Shown here: in pieces, positions 43,972 to 52,721 of the stretch
How the letters are laid out: every line of letters begins with the position of its first letter
Position numbering within the stretch: position 1 is the stretch's first letter
Source: an uncultured bacterium
GTDB taxonomy: Bacteria > Actinomycetota > Coriobacteriia > Coriobacteriales > Coriobacteriaceae
Assembly (NCBI GenBank): GCA_905214905.1
Contig: CAJMNK010000004.1
Coordinates: 1 to 52,938 of the forward strand
Direction of reading: 5' to 3'
DNA length: 52,938 nucleotides
Program-made: the position numbers and the translations under genes
The notes under the pieces: generated by a model
The model's database searches: none
Told to the model about the DNA's origin: nothing
What the model saw: only the letters and a program-made list of their open reading frames with translations

Positions 43972-45305
43972 GACCGGTCGCCTCCAAACAGATCGGGTCG
44001 AGTGGCCAGATAGGCATCAAGGGCCTCGAGCGCACGGTCCGCATAGGCCTGGTAGCGGTCGCGCTTGCTGCGGCGCTTACCATCCTCGAGTGGCGGCACC
44101 AGGCCAAAGTTGACATGCATGGGCTGATAGCCCACGGTGGCAGGATCGGTCGCATAGCCCACGAGCGCACCCAGGGCGCCCACGCGCGGCAACTCGACGC
44201 CCGCAGCACCGATAGCCTCGGCATAGGTGTTGAGTGCCGCGAGCAGACCGGTCGCCACGGCCTCCATATAGCCTTCGGTGCCGGTGATCTGACCGGCCAG
44301 GCGCACGCTCGTACCGGGCACGGCAAAGGTGCCATCGAGCACGTGCGGGGCGTCGACAAAGGTATTGCGGTGCATGACACCGTAGCGGAAGAACTCAGCG
44401 TTCTCCAGACCCGGCACCATATGGAAGACGCGCTTCTGCTCGCCAAAGGTCAGGTTGGTCTGGAAGCCCACCAGGTTATAGGCGGTCTTCTCCTTGTTCT
44501 CGGCACGCAGTTGAATCGCCGCCCAGGGGCGACGTCCGGCACGCGGGTCGGTGAGGCCGACGGGCTTCATGGCGCCAAAGCGAATGGCGTCCTTGCCGGT
44601 GCGCGCAACCTCCTCGGCAGGCTGGCATGCCTGGAACAGATCGCCGCCCTCAAAGTCCTTGAGCACCACGCGGTCGGCCGTGGTAAGTGCCTCGATAAAG
44701 GCCTCGTACTCCTCCTTATTGAGTGGAGCGTTGAGATAGTCGCCGCTCCCCTGTTCCTCGTAGCGCGACTGCGAGAACAGCACGTCCATATCGAGCGTGG
44801 AGGCATCGACGATCGGCGCCGCGGCATCGAAGAACGCAAGGGCGTCGCCACCGACGAGCTTCATGACCTCTTCGCTCAGTGCCGGCGAGCACAAGGGGCC
44901 AGCGGCAATGACCACATGGCCCTCGGGAATCTGCGTGACCTCGCCATGAATGATCTCGATATTGGGACGGGCGGCAACCTCGGCCTCGACAAGCTCGGAA
45001 AACTTGACACGGTCGACCGCCAGGGCCCCGCCGGCGGGAACGGCCGCACGATGGGCGCAATCGAGCAGGACCGAGCCCATGCGCTCAAGCTCGGCCTTCA
45101 GCAAACCAGCCGCAGAATCCGGACGGGTCGACTTAAACGAATTGGAGCAGACGAGCTCTGCCAGGTGATCGGTATGGTGGGCCGGGGAGCTCACCTGGGG
45201 GCGCATCTCGCACAGCTTTACGGCAAACCCGCGGTCTGCCAGCTGGATCGCGCATTCCGAACCTGCCAGACCGCCACCGATAACCGTCACCTGATCAAAC
45301 AGCAT
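43968..45305 (-). CDS. trmFO: tRNA m5U54 methyltransferase TrmFO
   Basis: Folate/FAD-dependent methyltransferase making ribothymidine at tRNA position 54. FAD-binding VTVIGGGLAGSECAIQLA, then CEMRP, CSNSFKS, AAGPLCSPAL, FGAMKPVGL and GQITGTEGYMEA are characteristic. 445 residues from ATG 45305, which is 9 nt after AAAGG; a TTG two codons earlier is too close to it. Sits between dprA and xerC, the standard Gram-positive order. Confidence 0.96.
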   Translation of the reverse strand: MLFDQVTVIGGGLAGSECAIQLADRGFAVKLCEMRPQVSSPAHHTDHLAELVCSNSFKSTRPDSAAGLLKAELERMGSVLLDCAHRAAVPAGGALAVDRVKFSELVEAEVAARPNIEIIHGEVTQIPEGHVVIAAGPLCSPALSEEVMKLVGGDALAFFDAAAPIVDASTLDMDVLFSQSRYEEQGSGDYLNAPLNKEEYEAFIEALTTADRVVLKDFEGGDLFQACQPAEEVARTGKDAIRFGAMKPVGLTDPRAGRRPWAAIQLRAENKEKTAYNLVGFQTNLTFGEQKRVFHMVPGLENAEFFRYGVMHRNTFVDAPHVLDGTFAVPGTSVRLAGQITGTEGYMEAVATGLLAALNTYAEAIGAAGVELPRVGALGALVGYATDPATVGYQPMHVNFGLVPPLEDGKRRSKRDRYQAYADRALEALDAYLATRPDLFGGDRS

Positions 45306-45319
45306 CTGCAAACACCTTT

Positions 45320-46252
45320 CTAATTGACACGTTTTCCATTGTGACCGAAGGGTGTCTGGGCGTGAAGGGCAAACTTGGAGGGCGCATACCTTCCATCCAT
45401 CATGCGCTCGATAAGGCCCTCGAGTTCAAGCGAGCCCAAGAGCTTGAGCACTCCGACGGCATCGAGCGAGACAAGCGCCGCGATGTCGTCGACCTTGAGC
45501 GGAGAGGCGATGAGCGCATGCATCACGGTCTGCTGTGTTGGATCCAGGTCGGCAATGCCGGGCGCATCGGGGCGCGAGTAGCGCAGGGTGCCGTAGATGC
45601 GTGAGATAGCCATCTCGATAGATTCCTCGTCGATGATGCAGCAGGCCCCGTTCGCAATGAGGTAATTCGTGCCACGCGACTCGGGCGATAGGATCGACCC
45701 CGGCACGGCAAGAAGTTCGCGCCCCAAATCCATAGCAGCCTCGGCTGTAGAAAACGTCCCGGAAGGCATACCTGCCTCGGATACAAAGAGGGCTTGTGAC
45801 AGTGCCGCGATCACGCGATTGCGGCGTGGAAAGGCAAACTTGCGCGGACCCATGCCCCACGGGGATATCGACACGACCGCGCCACCCGTATCGAGCGTGC
45901 GCGTAATAAGCCCCGCACTCGAACGCGGGTAGACCACGTCGGCGCCCGTCCCCAGCACCACGACATGTTTGCCGCCGGCGTTGACCGCAGCCCAACCCGA
46001 GGCCTGGTCACAACCGACCGCGCCGCCCGAAACAACCGTCACGCCCGCCTCGACCGCCACCTTTGCCGCAAGCTCTGCCACGGCAAGACCATACGGTGAG
46101 GCCTTGCGCGCGCCGATGATGGAGAGCGCAGGCGTCGAAAGCACCTCGGGGTTGCCGCGCACATAGAGCGTCTGGGGAACATCAGAAAGCTCCAAAACAG
46201 TCTCGGGATACAACGCGTCACCTGGATGCAGCTCAAAGGTCCCCTCGGCCAT
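45320..46252 (-). CDS. dprA: DNA processing protein DprA
   Basis: DprA protects incoming single-stranded DNA and loads RecA during transformation. The Rossmann core includes LYVRGNP, IIGARKASPYG, VSGGAVGCDQASG, VLGTGADVVYP and the PRRNRVIAALSQALFVSEA motif; a C-terminal winged helix follows (MHALIASPLKVDDIAALVSL). 310 residues from ATG 46252 in an ATGA overlap with comM. Intact, supporting functional competence. Confidence 0.95.
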   Translation of the reverse strand: MAEGTFELHPGDALYPETVLELSDVPQTLYVRGNPEVLSTPALSIIGARKASPYGLAVAELAAKVAVEAGVTVVSGGAVGCDQASGWAAVNAGGKHVVVLGTGADVVYPRSSAGLITRTLDTGGAVVSISPWGMGPRKFAFPRRNRVIAALSQALFVSEAGMPSGTFSTAEAAMDLGRELLAVPGSILSPESRGTNYLIANGACCIIDEESIEMAISRIYGTLRYSRPDAPGIADLDPTQQTVMHALIASPLKVDDIAALVSLDAVGVLKLLGSLELEGLIERMMDGRYAPSKFALHAQTPFGHNGKRVN

Positions 46253-47775
46253 CACTGGTCCCTCCTTCCCTGGTACATCGCCGCCTCGAGCACGTGGTCC
46301 TGCGTCACCTGCTCGCTCTCGGCGACGTCGGCGATGGTACGCGCGATACGCACCAGGCGTACGATGCCGCGGCCCGTGAGATGCGTGCGCTTCGACAGGC
46401 CGAGCACACACTTCTCCGCCGCAGCATCGAGCTCAAAGGTCGAAACGACGCCGTCAATGGACCGCGTCTCGTCATCCTCGGCCTCGGCATCCACATCGTC
46501 CATACGGGACTCGCGCCAGGCGCGAAAGGCGCGACCGCGCACAACGTAGTCACGCAACTCGGCCGACGACATACCCTCCGCACCCTCGATAATCACTTGG
46601 GGGTCGGGACGGGTCACATCGATCATCAAGTCGATACGGTCGGCCAAAGGACCGCGCAGCTTTGCCCGATAGCGCTCCACCATCGATGCCGAGCAGCGGC
46701 ATGGCACCTCGCGATCGCCCAAAAAGCCACAGGGGCAGGGATTGCTCGCAGCCAGCAACTGAAAGCGCGACGGGAAGGTAAAGGCCCCGTCGACACGCAC
46801 GATCCTCACATAGCCGCGTTCGATGGGCTGACGCAGCGTCTGCAGCACACCCGTGGGAAACTCGGCAAGCTCGTCCAAAAAGAGCACGCCGCCATGAGCA
46901 AGGCTGATCTCACCCGGATGCACCGGGCGTCCTCCGCCAATGAGGCCAGCCGTTGAAATGCTGTGATGGGGACTTCGAAACGGCCGATGACCTGCCAATA
47001 ATCCATCGATGTTCTCACCCAAGACCGAATGGATGCACAGCGCCTCCTGCTGGTCCTCAACGGAAAGCTCGGGCAGGATGCCGGTCATACGACGGGCGAG
47101 CATCGTCTTGCCCGATCCCGGGGACCCGATCATAAGCAAACCGAGCACACCCGCTGCCGCCAGCGCCATGCCGCGTTTGGCAACCTCCTGCCCAAGCACG
47201 TCGGCATAGTCGAGCTCAGGCTCAAAGGTCGCCTCGACGACCTCGGAATCCAGATAGTGCCGAGCCGCCTCGCCCATACCATGGGCAAGCTGAGACAAAT
47301 GATCGATAAAGCCGCAATCCACGCCCGCGAGTGGCACATGCTGGTCGGACCTGCCGGCGATAAAAGACAGCCCCATGTCGCGAGCCAATAGCTGAAACGC
47401 CACCTCGCCCTTGACAGGAAGGACCGTACCGTCCAAGCCAAGCTCACCAGCGATAAGACAACGATCGAGGTTGTCGCGGGGAATCTGACCATCGGCCGCT
47501 AGAACCGCGATGGCGATGGGCAGATCAAAGCCGCTACCGGTCTTGCGAATATCGCCGGGCGCCAGATTGACCGTAATGCCCGAGCGTGGGATCTCGAACC
47601 CGGCGGAGCGCATCGCGCAGCGAATACGACCGCGTGACTCCATCACCTCCATACTCGGGATGCCGAGCATCTGAATGCCCGGAACGCCACCGGCAAGCGA
47701 GACCTCGACCGTGACGTGAATCGCCTCGACGCCGCGGATGCAGGCCGCGTGAACGGCAAACGTCTCGAACGCCAT
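46252..47775 (-). CDS. comM: Mg-chelatase-like helicase ComM (YifB)
   Basis: ComM is a hexameric AAA+ helicase that promotes branch migration when transformed DNA is integrated. N-terminal Lon-like ChlI domain (1-180; GITVNLAPGDIRKTGSGFDL), Walker A GSPGSGKT (217-224), VLFLDELAEF as Walker B, the zinc-like CPCGFLGDREVPCRCS, and the C-terminal Mg-chelatase domain. 507 residues from ATG 47775, in an ATGA overlap with yraN. Confidence 0.95.
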   Translation of the reverse strand: MAFETFAVHAACIRGVEAIHVTVEVSLAGGVPGIQMLGIPSMEVMESRGRIRCAMRSAGFEIPRSGITVNLAPGDIRKTGSGFDLPIAIAVLAADGQIPRDNLDRCLIAGELGLDGTVLPVKGEVAFQLLARDMGLSFIAGRSDQHVPLAGVDCGFIDHLSQLAHGMGEAARHYLDSEVVEATFEPELDYADVLGQEVAKRGMALAAAGVLGLLMIGSPGSGKTMLARRMTGILPELSVEDQQEALCIHSVLGENIDGLLAGHRPFRSPHHSISTAGLIGGGRPVHPGEISLAHGGVLFLDELAEFPTGVLQTLRQPIERGYVRIVRVDGAFTFPSRFQLLAASNPCPCGFLGDREVPCRCSASMVERYRAKLRGPLADRIDLMIDVTRPDPQVIIEGAEGMSSAELRDYVVRGRAFRAWRESRMDDVDAEAEDDETRSIDGVVSTFELDAAAEKCVLGLSKRTHLTGRGIVRLVRIARTIADVAESEQVTQDHVLEAAMYQGRRDQ

Positions 47776-48260
47776 CACGACACCTGCCAATCGAACGCGT
47801 TGTACTGATGCTCGATCTCGGCGATATGCCCGCCACGAATGGTGATACCCACGGCATCGAAGCGAATCGCCTTGAGCGGATAATGCTCCATAAGATAGCA
47901 ACTTGCGATGCGGCGGTAGCGGCGTTGCTTTTGGGCGTCCACGGCCTCCTCGGGAAAGACCCGCGTGCTGCAATCCAGTGCAACGCGTCTGGTCTTGACC
48001 TCGGCCATCACCACGACATCGTCGAGCTCATCGAGCAGCACCAGATCGGCCTCGCCCTCGGTGCAACGATAACCCTGCTCCAGCAAGGAGTAGCCGCGCT
48101 CGTTAAAGTAGTCGATGGTGATCAGCTCGCCCAGCATACCCAGCTCGCGGGGACTGAGCCCCTTGATAAACTCGGGCGTCATCGCCCCGCAGTCGAGCTC
48201 GCCGTTTTCCCAACGCTCCTTGAGTTGCTGCGTCTTGCTCTTTTTGCTTGTGGCACTCAT
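47775..48260 (-). CDS. YraN-like putative endonuclease (UPF0102)
   Basis: UPF0102 family of the restriction-endonuclease-like fold; role undefined, often in rnhB-yraN-comM-dprA clusters. ATG 48260 (AAAGGAG) gives 161 residues: about 35 basic residues not typical of the family, then the core ELGMLGELITIDYFNERGYSLL, EGEADLVLLD and VMAEVKTR with the putative PD-(D/E)xK residues. First gene of the competence operon, with its own promoter region behind the rnhB terminator. Confidence 0.88.
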   Translation of the reverse strand: MSATSKKSKTQQLKERWENGELDCGAMTPEFIKGLSPRELGMLGELITIDYFNERGYSLLEQGYRCTEGEADLVLLDELDDVVVMAEVKTRRVALDCSTRVFPEEAVDAQKQRRYRRIASCYLMEHYPLKAIRFDAVGITIRGGHIAEIEHQYNAFDWQVS

Positions 48261-48331
48261 GGGGTCTCCTTTCCCGCACACTGCATTGCCCCGATGATGA
48301 GGGCACCTTTCATGCGGGTAAGTACCGGAAG

Positions 48332-48351
48332 CAAACCAAAAACTGACCAAA
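48332..48351 (-). promoter_or_regulatory. Competence-associated 20-bp direct-repeat element, yraN copy
   Basis: Reverse strand TTTGGTCAGTTTTTGGTTTG, ending 71 bp before the yraN ATG, immediately after the rnhB terminator. It differs from the comEA copy at two of 20 positions and keeps both TTTGGT half-sites 11 bp apart. Confidence 0.6.
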
Positions 48352-48358
48352 TGCCGTC

Positions 48359-48400
48359 AAAAAACGGGCCGTACGCAGCAATGGTGTTGCATACGGCCCG
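48359..48400 (-). terminator. Terminator after rnhB
   Basis: CGGGCCGTA pairs with TACGGCCCG around an inner GCAA/TTGC stem; six T follow on the reverse strand. Confidence 0.9.
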
Positions 48401-48449
48401 CCACCAGCAGGTTTATAAAACTCCAGAGGTCCCTGTCTCCACAATTGAC

Positions 48450-49238
48450 CTAGAAAAGGCGCTCAGTCTGCAGAAAGTTTCCGCAAAAGCTCACGCGGTG
48501 CAGAGGACAAAGTCCATGTTTGCGAATGGCCTCGATATGCTCGGGGCTCGCATAGCCCTTCGACTCGGCCAGATGGTACTCGGGATACTCGGCGTCGTAC
48601 TCGACCATCATCTCGTCACGCGTCACCTTAGCCATGATGGACGCCGCGGCGATACAGGCGATTTTGGCATCGCCCTTCACCACGTCGCGCTCGTTGGGAA
48701 CGGCGCCCAGGGGGTTGCCATCCATGAGGACACAGTCGGGTTCAAGTCCCGTATCGGCCACGGCGCCCGCGACGGCGGCACGAATGGCACGCGCCATGCC
48801 CATATCATCGATATCCTTAGGCGCGATATGGCAAAAACCGATCGCCGTCGCCACCTCGGCAATCTTCACCGAGAGCAGCTCGCGGCGCGCCGGCGTGAGC
48901 TTTTTGGAATCGTTGATGCCCCAGACGCGCGGCTTCATGGGAAGGCACACGGCGCACACCGTCAGGGGACCGGCCACCGATCCGCGACCCACCTCGTCGA
49001 CACCAACGATCACCCCATCGCCGCCAAGCTCATGCATAAGCTCGTACATGTCATTGACGCGCTCGCGCTCGGCAAGCTCTTTGGCATGGCGTTTGAGGGC
49101 GCGTTCGCAAGCCTTGATCACCTGCTGGCGCGGGTCCTCGCGATAATGCTCCACGAGGGCGGGAATCTCCTCAAACGTAGCGCTCGCCAGCTCACCGGCA
49201 ACCTGCGATGCCGAAACCGAGCTCGTCATGTTGGCCAT
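48450..49238 (-). CDS. rnhB: Ribonuclease HII
   Basis: Cleaves RNA in RNA/DNA hybrids and single ribonucleotides in DNA. A helical N-terminal domain of about 75 residues precedes the catalytic core GVDEVGRGSVAGP with the DE pair, NDSKKLTPARR, LMDGNPL and IAAASIMAKVTRDE. 262 residues from ATG 49238 (AGGAGG). Lies between rplS (with its own terminator) and the yraN operon. Complete set of acidic residues. Confidence 0.95.
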   Translation of the reverse strand: MANMTSSVSASQVAGELASATFEEIPALVEHYREDPRQQVIKACERALKRHAKELAERERVNDMYELMHELGGDGVIVGVDEVGRGSVAGPLTVCAVCLPMKPRVWGINDSKKLTPARRELLSVKIAEVATAIGFCHIAPKDIDDMGMARAIRAAVAGAVADTGLEPDCVLMDGNPLGAVPNERDVVKGDAKIACIAAASIMAKVTRDEMMVEYDAEYPEYHLAESKGYASPEHIEAIRKHGLCPLHRVSFCGNFLQTERLF

Positions 49239-49266
49239 ACCAGGCCCTCCTTGCATGCAAATCAGA

Positions 49267-49297
49267 TAAAAAGAAGGGCCACCCGAAGGTGACCCTT
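49267..49297 (-). terminator. Terminator after rplS
   Basis: A 10-bp stem closed by a TTCG tetraloop (AAGGGTCACC-TTCG-GGTGGCCCTT) followed by CTTTTT on the reverse strand. It separates rplS from rnhB, so rnhB relies on read-through or a weak promoter. Confidence 0.92.
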
Positions 49298-49331
49298 GTG
49301 TCCAAACGAGTGGACAGACGCTGCGATCTTC

Positions 49332-49673
49332 TTAGCGCTTCTCGGGGATGCGAGCAGCCTTGCCCACCTTGTCGCGGAGGTAGTAAAGCTTGGCGCGACG
49401 GACGCGACCATGGCGAACGACCTCGAGCTTGGCGATCTTGGGGCTGTGAAGCGGGAAGGTACGCTCAACACCGACACCGAAGGACATCTTGCGGACGGTG
49501 AAGGTCTCGCGGGCACCGGCGCCGGCCATGCGGATGACGTCGCCCTGGAAGACCTGGATGCGCTCGCGGTCGCCTTCCTTAATGCGGTAGTGAACCTTGA
49601 CGTTGTCGGCGACGCGAACCTGAGGAATGTCCTCGCGGATCTGCTGACGCTCGATTGCGCGGATGTAATCCAT
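49332..49673 (-). CDS. rplS: 50S ribosomal protein L19
   Basis: L19 sits at the 30S-50S interface. ATG 49673, 7 nt after AAGGA, gives 113 residues: MDYIRAIERQQIREDIP, GDVIRMAGAGARETFTVRK, GVGVERTFPLHSPKIAKLEV and the basic RVRRAKLYYLRD. A TTG two codons upstream is less well spaced. Transcribed alone from a sigma-70 promoter with a short structured leader. Confidence 0.97.
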   Translation of the reverse strand: MDYIRAIERQQIREDIPQVRVADNVKVHYRIKEGDRERIQVFQGDVIRMAGAGARETFTVRKMSFGVGVERTFPLHSPKIAKLEVVRHGRVRRAKLYYLRDKVGKAARIPEKR

Positions 49674-49697
49674 GTGCAATTCCTTACTCTTCTAGAG

Positions 49698-49721
49698 GTG
49701 CCGTACCATCTTGGCCGGCAC
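49698..49721 (-). promoter_or_regulatory. rplS leader hairpin
   Basis: GTGCCG pairs with CGGCAC across a 12-nt loop, between the promoter and the ribosome site. Position suggests an L19-type leader, but I cannot confirm a family match. Confidence 0.35.
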
Positions 49722-49742
49722 GTAGTTGAACAAACTTATTCG

Positions 49743-49770
49743 AGTATACACGCGCGGGTTTCTGCTGCAA
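49743..49770 (-). promoter_or_regulatory. rplS promoter
   Basis: TTGCAG (49765-49770), 16 bp, TATACT (49743-49748) on the reverse strand, about 70 bp before the rplS start. Confidence 0.7.
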
Positions 49771-49816
49771 GAACAATTTTTTACGCAGACAAAAAGACAA
49801 AACCCGCACATGATAA

Positions 49817-49844
49817 CCGCCCGCCTCACGAATGAGACGGGCGG
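49817..49844 (-). terminator. Terminator after ppdK
   Basis: CCGCCCG-x-CTC pairs with GAG-x-CGGGCGG around ACGAAT, about 40 bp after the stop. The following T-run is weak (GGTTATC). Confidence 0.6.
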
Positions 49845-49882
49845 CATGAAGGGGGCTACACTAGACGTCGATGTGCGGGGCG

Positions 49883-52633
49883 CTAGGCGTTGCGCTTGGC
49901 CTCGAGCTTGGCCTGAGCGGCAGCCAGGCGTGCGAGGGGCACGCGATAGGGCGAGCAGGACACGTAGTCCACGTCGGCCACGTTAAACAGGCCCTTGATG
50001 GACTTGGGGTCGCCGCCGTGCTCGCCGCACACGCCAAAGTGCATGTCGGGATTGGTGGCGCGACCCTTCTCCACGGCCATGCGCACGAGCTCGAGAACCG
50101 CCGTGTCGATGGTCTCGAAGGGGTTGTCCTTCAGGATCTTCTTGTGCAGGTACAGCGGAATGAACTTGGCCTCGGCATCGTCGCGGGAGAAGCCAAAGGT
50201 CGTCTGGGTAAGGTCGTTGGTGCCAAAGCAGAAGAAATCGGCGTGATGGGCGATCTCGTCAGCAACCATGCAGGCGCGCGGCAGCTCGAGCATGGTGCCC
50301 ACGGGAATGTTGAGTTCGACGCCCTCCTCGGCGAAAACCTCGGCGATCACGCGCTCGATGACCTCGCGGGTCTGGACATGCTCGGCCGTGATGGAGACGA
50401 GCGGCACCATGATCTCGGGGCGTGGGTCGACGCCCTCCTTGATAAGGCGGGCAGCAGCCGTGGCAACGGCGCGAACCTGCATGAGAGGCAGATCGCTAAA
50501 GACGACGGACAGGCGCACACCACGCAGGCCCAGCATGGGGTTGGACTCGACCATGCTGTCAATGCGACGCAGGCGGGTGCGCAGGGCGGCAAGCTCTTCC
50601 TCGCTGGCGCCAGCGGCTTCCTTCTTGGTGATGGCGACCTCGAGCTCGCGAGGATCATCCAGGAACTCATGAAGTGGCGGATCGAGCAGGCGAACGACCA
50701 CATCGCGACCGGACATGGTCTTGAACATCGCCAGGAAGTCCTCGGTCTGGACCTTGAGCAGGTCGGCCAGGGCCTGCTGCTTTACGGCCTCGTCATCGGA
50801 CAGGATAAAGCTCTGGATGATGTTCTTGCGGTCGCCCAGGAACATATGCTCGGTGCGGCACAGGCCGATGGCTTCGGCGCCAAACTCGAGCGCGAGTGCA
50901 GCATCCTCGGGGTTGTCGGCGTTGACGCGCACGTGGTTGGCGTGGCCGCAGGTCTCGTCCAGACGGATCTCGTCGGCCCAGGACAGGATGGTGTCCAAGT
51001 CGCCGGTGAGCTCTGCAGAGACCAAGTCGACCGCGCCGTCGACGACGATGCCCTGGGTGCCGTCGATGGAGATGATGTCGCCCTCATGCAGCAGGCGGTC
51101 ACTGCCCTCGATGTGCACGACCTTCTCGGCGGCGTCGATATGGAAGCTTTCGACACCGCAGACGCAGGGCGTACCCATGCCGCGAGCGATAACGGCGGCG
51201 TGGCTCGTCTTGCCACCATGGCTCGTCAAGATACCCTCGGCAGCGACCATGCCCTTCAGGTCGTCGGGGTTGGTCTCCCAGCGAACCAGAATGACCTTGT
51301 GGCCCTCGTTGGCGCGCGCGACGGCGTCATCACACGAGAACACGACCTCGCCCACGGCGGCACCGGGGCTGGCGTTAAGACCGGTAGCGAGCGCCTCGTA
51401 CTTCTTGGGGGCGTCGAACTGCGGGTGCAGGAGCTGGTCGAGCTGTGCAGGGTCGATGCGGCTCACGGCCTCCTCGCGGGTGATGAGGCCCTCCTCGACC
51501 ATCTCGATGGCGATGCGCAGGGCGGCGGTGGCGGTGCGCTTGCCCACGCGGGTCTGGAGCATCCAGAGCTTACCCTGCTCGATGGTGAACTCGATATCGC
51601 ACATATCGCGATAGTGGTCCTCAAGCGTCAGGAAGACACGCTCAAGCTCCTCACCTGCGGACTCGAGGCCTGGGGTGGTCTTGAGGTCGGCGATGGGCTC
51701 AGTGTTGCGGATGCCGGCGACGACGTCCTCGCCCTGGGCGTTGACCAGAAAGTCACCGTAGAACTCCTTGGTTCCGTCGGCCGGGTTGCGCGTAAAGGCG
51801 ACGCCGGTCGCCGAGGTCTCGCCCTTATTGCCAAAGGCCATAGCCTGGACGTTGACGGCGGTGCCGAGCTCATCGGAAATGCCATGCTGCTTGCGGTAGA
51901 TGCAGGCGCGCTCGTTCATCCAGCTGCCAAAGACGGCCTGGATGGCAAGGCGCAGCTGAAGCTCCGGGTCGTGCGGGAAGACGGGCTTGCCGTCAGCGAC
52001 CTCAAGCTCGGGATACAGGGCAGCCTCGACGTTCTCGGAGAAGATACCCTTGAAGGTCTCGACGAGTTCCTGCAGGTCCTCGGCCGAAAGCTCGGAATCG
52101 ACGCGAACGCCGGCGACCAGGCGGGCCTGGGTCAGGGCATTCTCGAACAAGTCGGCATCGACACCCATGACGACGTTGGAGAACATCTGGATAAAGCGGC
52201 GGTAGCTATCCCAGGCAAAGCGCGGGTTTTGCGTCTGGGCGATAAGGCCCTGGACGGAATCGTCGTTGAGGCCCAGGTTGAGAACCGTGTCCATCATGCC
52301 GGGCATGGAGAACGGAGCGCCCGAGCGGACCGACACGAGCAGCGGATCGGAGGCATCGCCGAGCTTCTTGCCGCAGCGGGCCTCGAGGTCGACCTCGGCG
52401 GCAACGATCTCGTCGAGCGCGCCCTCCGGCCACACGTTGCCGGCGCCGGAGTACTCAACGCAAGTCTGGCAGGTAATGGTAAAGCCACCGGGAACCGGCA
52501 GGCCGATACGGCTCATCTCGGCAAGGTTAGCGCCCTTGCCACCAAGCACGAAGTTCATGGACTTGTCGCCCTCGGTGACACAGGCGCCCTGGGCGTCGGT
52601 TCCAAAACGGTAAACCCTCTTGCAATCGCTCAC
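49883..52633 (-). CDS. ppdK: Pyruvate, phosphate dikinase
   Basis: Interconverts pyruvate, ATP and Pi with PEP, AMP and PPi; in anaerobes it often runs in glycolysis, saving energy through PPi. 916 residues: N-terminal ATP-grasp part (NFVLGGKGANLAEM, SVRSGAPFSMPGMMDT), the phosphohistidine domain with GGKTSHAAVIARGMG, and the PEP/pyruvate TIM barrel with LGLRGVRL, GTNDLTQTTFGFSRDD and the Cys in HFGVCGEHGGDP. GTG 52633 follows GGGGAAG. No PPDK regulatory protein gene is in the window. Strong codon bias leaves an open antisense frame. Confidence 0.97.
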   Translation of the reverse strand: MSDCKRVYRFGTDAQGACVTEGDKSMNFVLGGKGANLAEMSRIGLPVPGGFTITCQTCVEYSGAGNVWPEGALDEIVAAEVDLEARCGKKLGDASDPLLVSVRSGAPFSMPGMMDTVLNLGLNDDSVQGLIAQTQNPRFAWDSYRRFIQMFSNVVMGVDADLFENALTQARLVAGVRVDSELSAEDLQELVETFKGIFSENVEAALYPELEVADGKPVFPHDPELQLRLAIQAVFGSWMNERACIYRKQHGISDELGTAVNVQAMAFGNKGETSATGVAFTRNPADGTKEFYGDFLVNAQGEDVVAGIRNTEPIADLKTTPGLESAGEELERVFLTLEDHYRDMCDIEFTIEQGKLWMLQTRVGKRTATAALRIAIEMVEEGLITREEAVSRIDPAQLDQLLHPQFDAPKKYEALATGLNASPGAAVGEVVFSCDDAVARANEGHKVILVRWETNPDDLKGMVAAEGILTSHGGKTSHAAVIARGMGTPCVCGVESFHIDAAEKVVHIEGSDRLLHEGDIISIDGTQGIVVDGAVDLVSAELTGDLDTILSWADEIRLDETCGHANHVRVNADNPEDAALALEFGAEAIGLCRTEHMFLGDRKNIIQSFILSDDEAVKQQALADLLKVQTEDFLAMFKTMSGRDVVVRLLDPPLHEFLDDPRELEVAITKKEAAGASEEELAALRTRLRRIDSMVESNPMLGLRGVRLSVVFSDLPLMQVRAVATAAARLIKEGVDPRPEIMVPLVSITAEHVQTREVIERVIAEVFAEEGVELNIPVGTMLELPRACMVADEIAHHADFFCFGTNDLTQTTFGFSRDDAEAKFIPLYLHKKILKDNPFETIDTAVLELVRMAVEKGRATNPDMHFGVCGEHGGDPKSIKGLFNVADVDYVSCSPYRVPLARLAAAQAKLEAKRNA

Positions 52634-52683
52634 GATACTTCCCCTTCCATGCGCTTACGCGCACGACCGTGGTAACGAATCGA

Positions 52684-52721
52684 CCCGCCGGATGCAGGCC
52701 GTGAGGGAACTATACGGCGGG
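52684..52721 (-). promoter_or_regulatory. ppdK promoter region with GC hairpin
   Basis: On the reverse strand TATAGT (52709-52714) can serve as -10 for ppdK, without a clear -35. CCCGCCG and CGGCGGG (ends of this span) pair across it, so the first transcribed bases could not include both arms fully. Confidence 0.35.
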
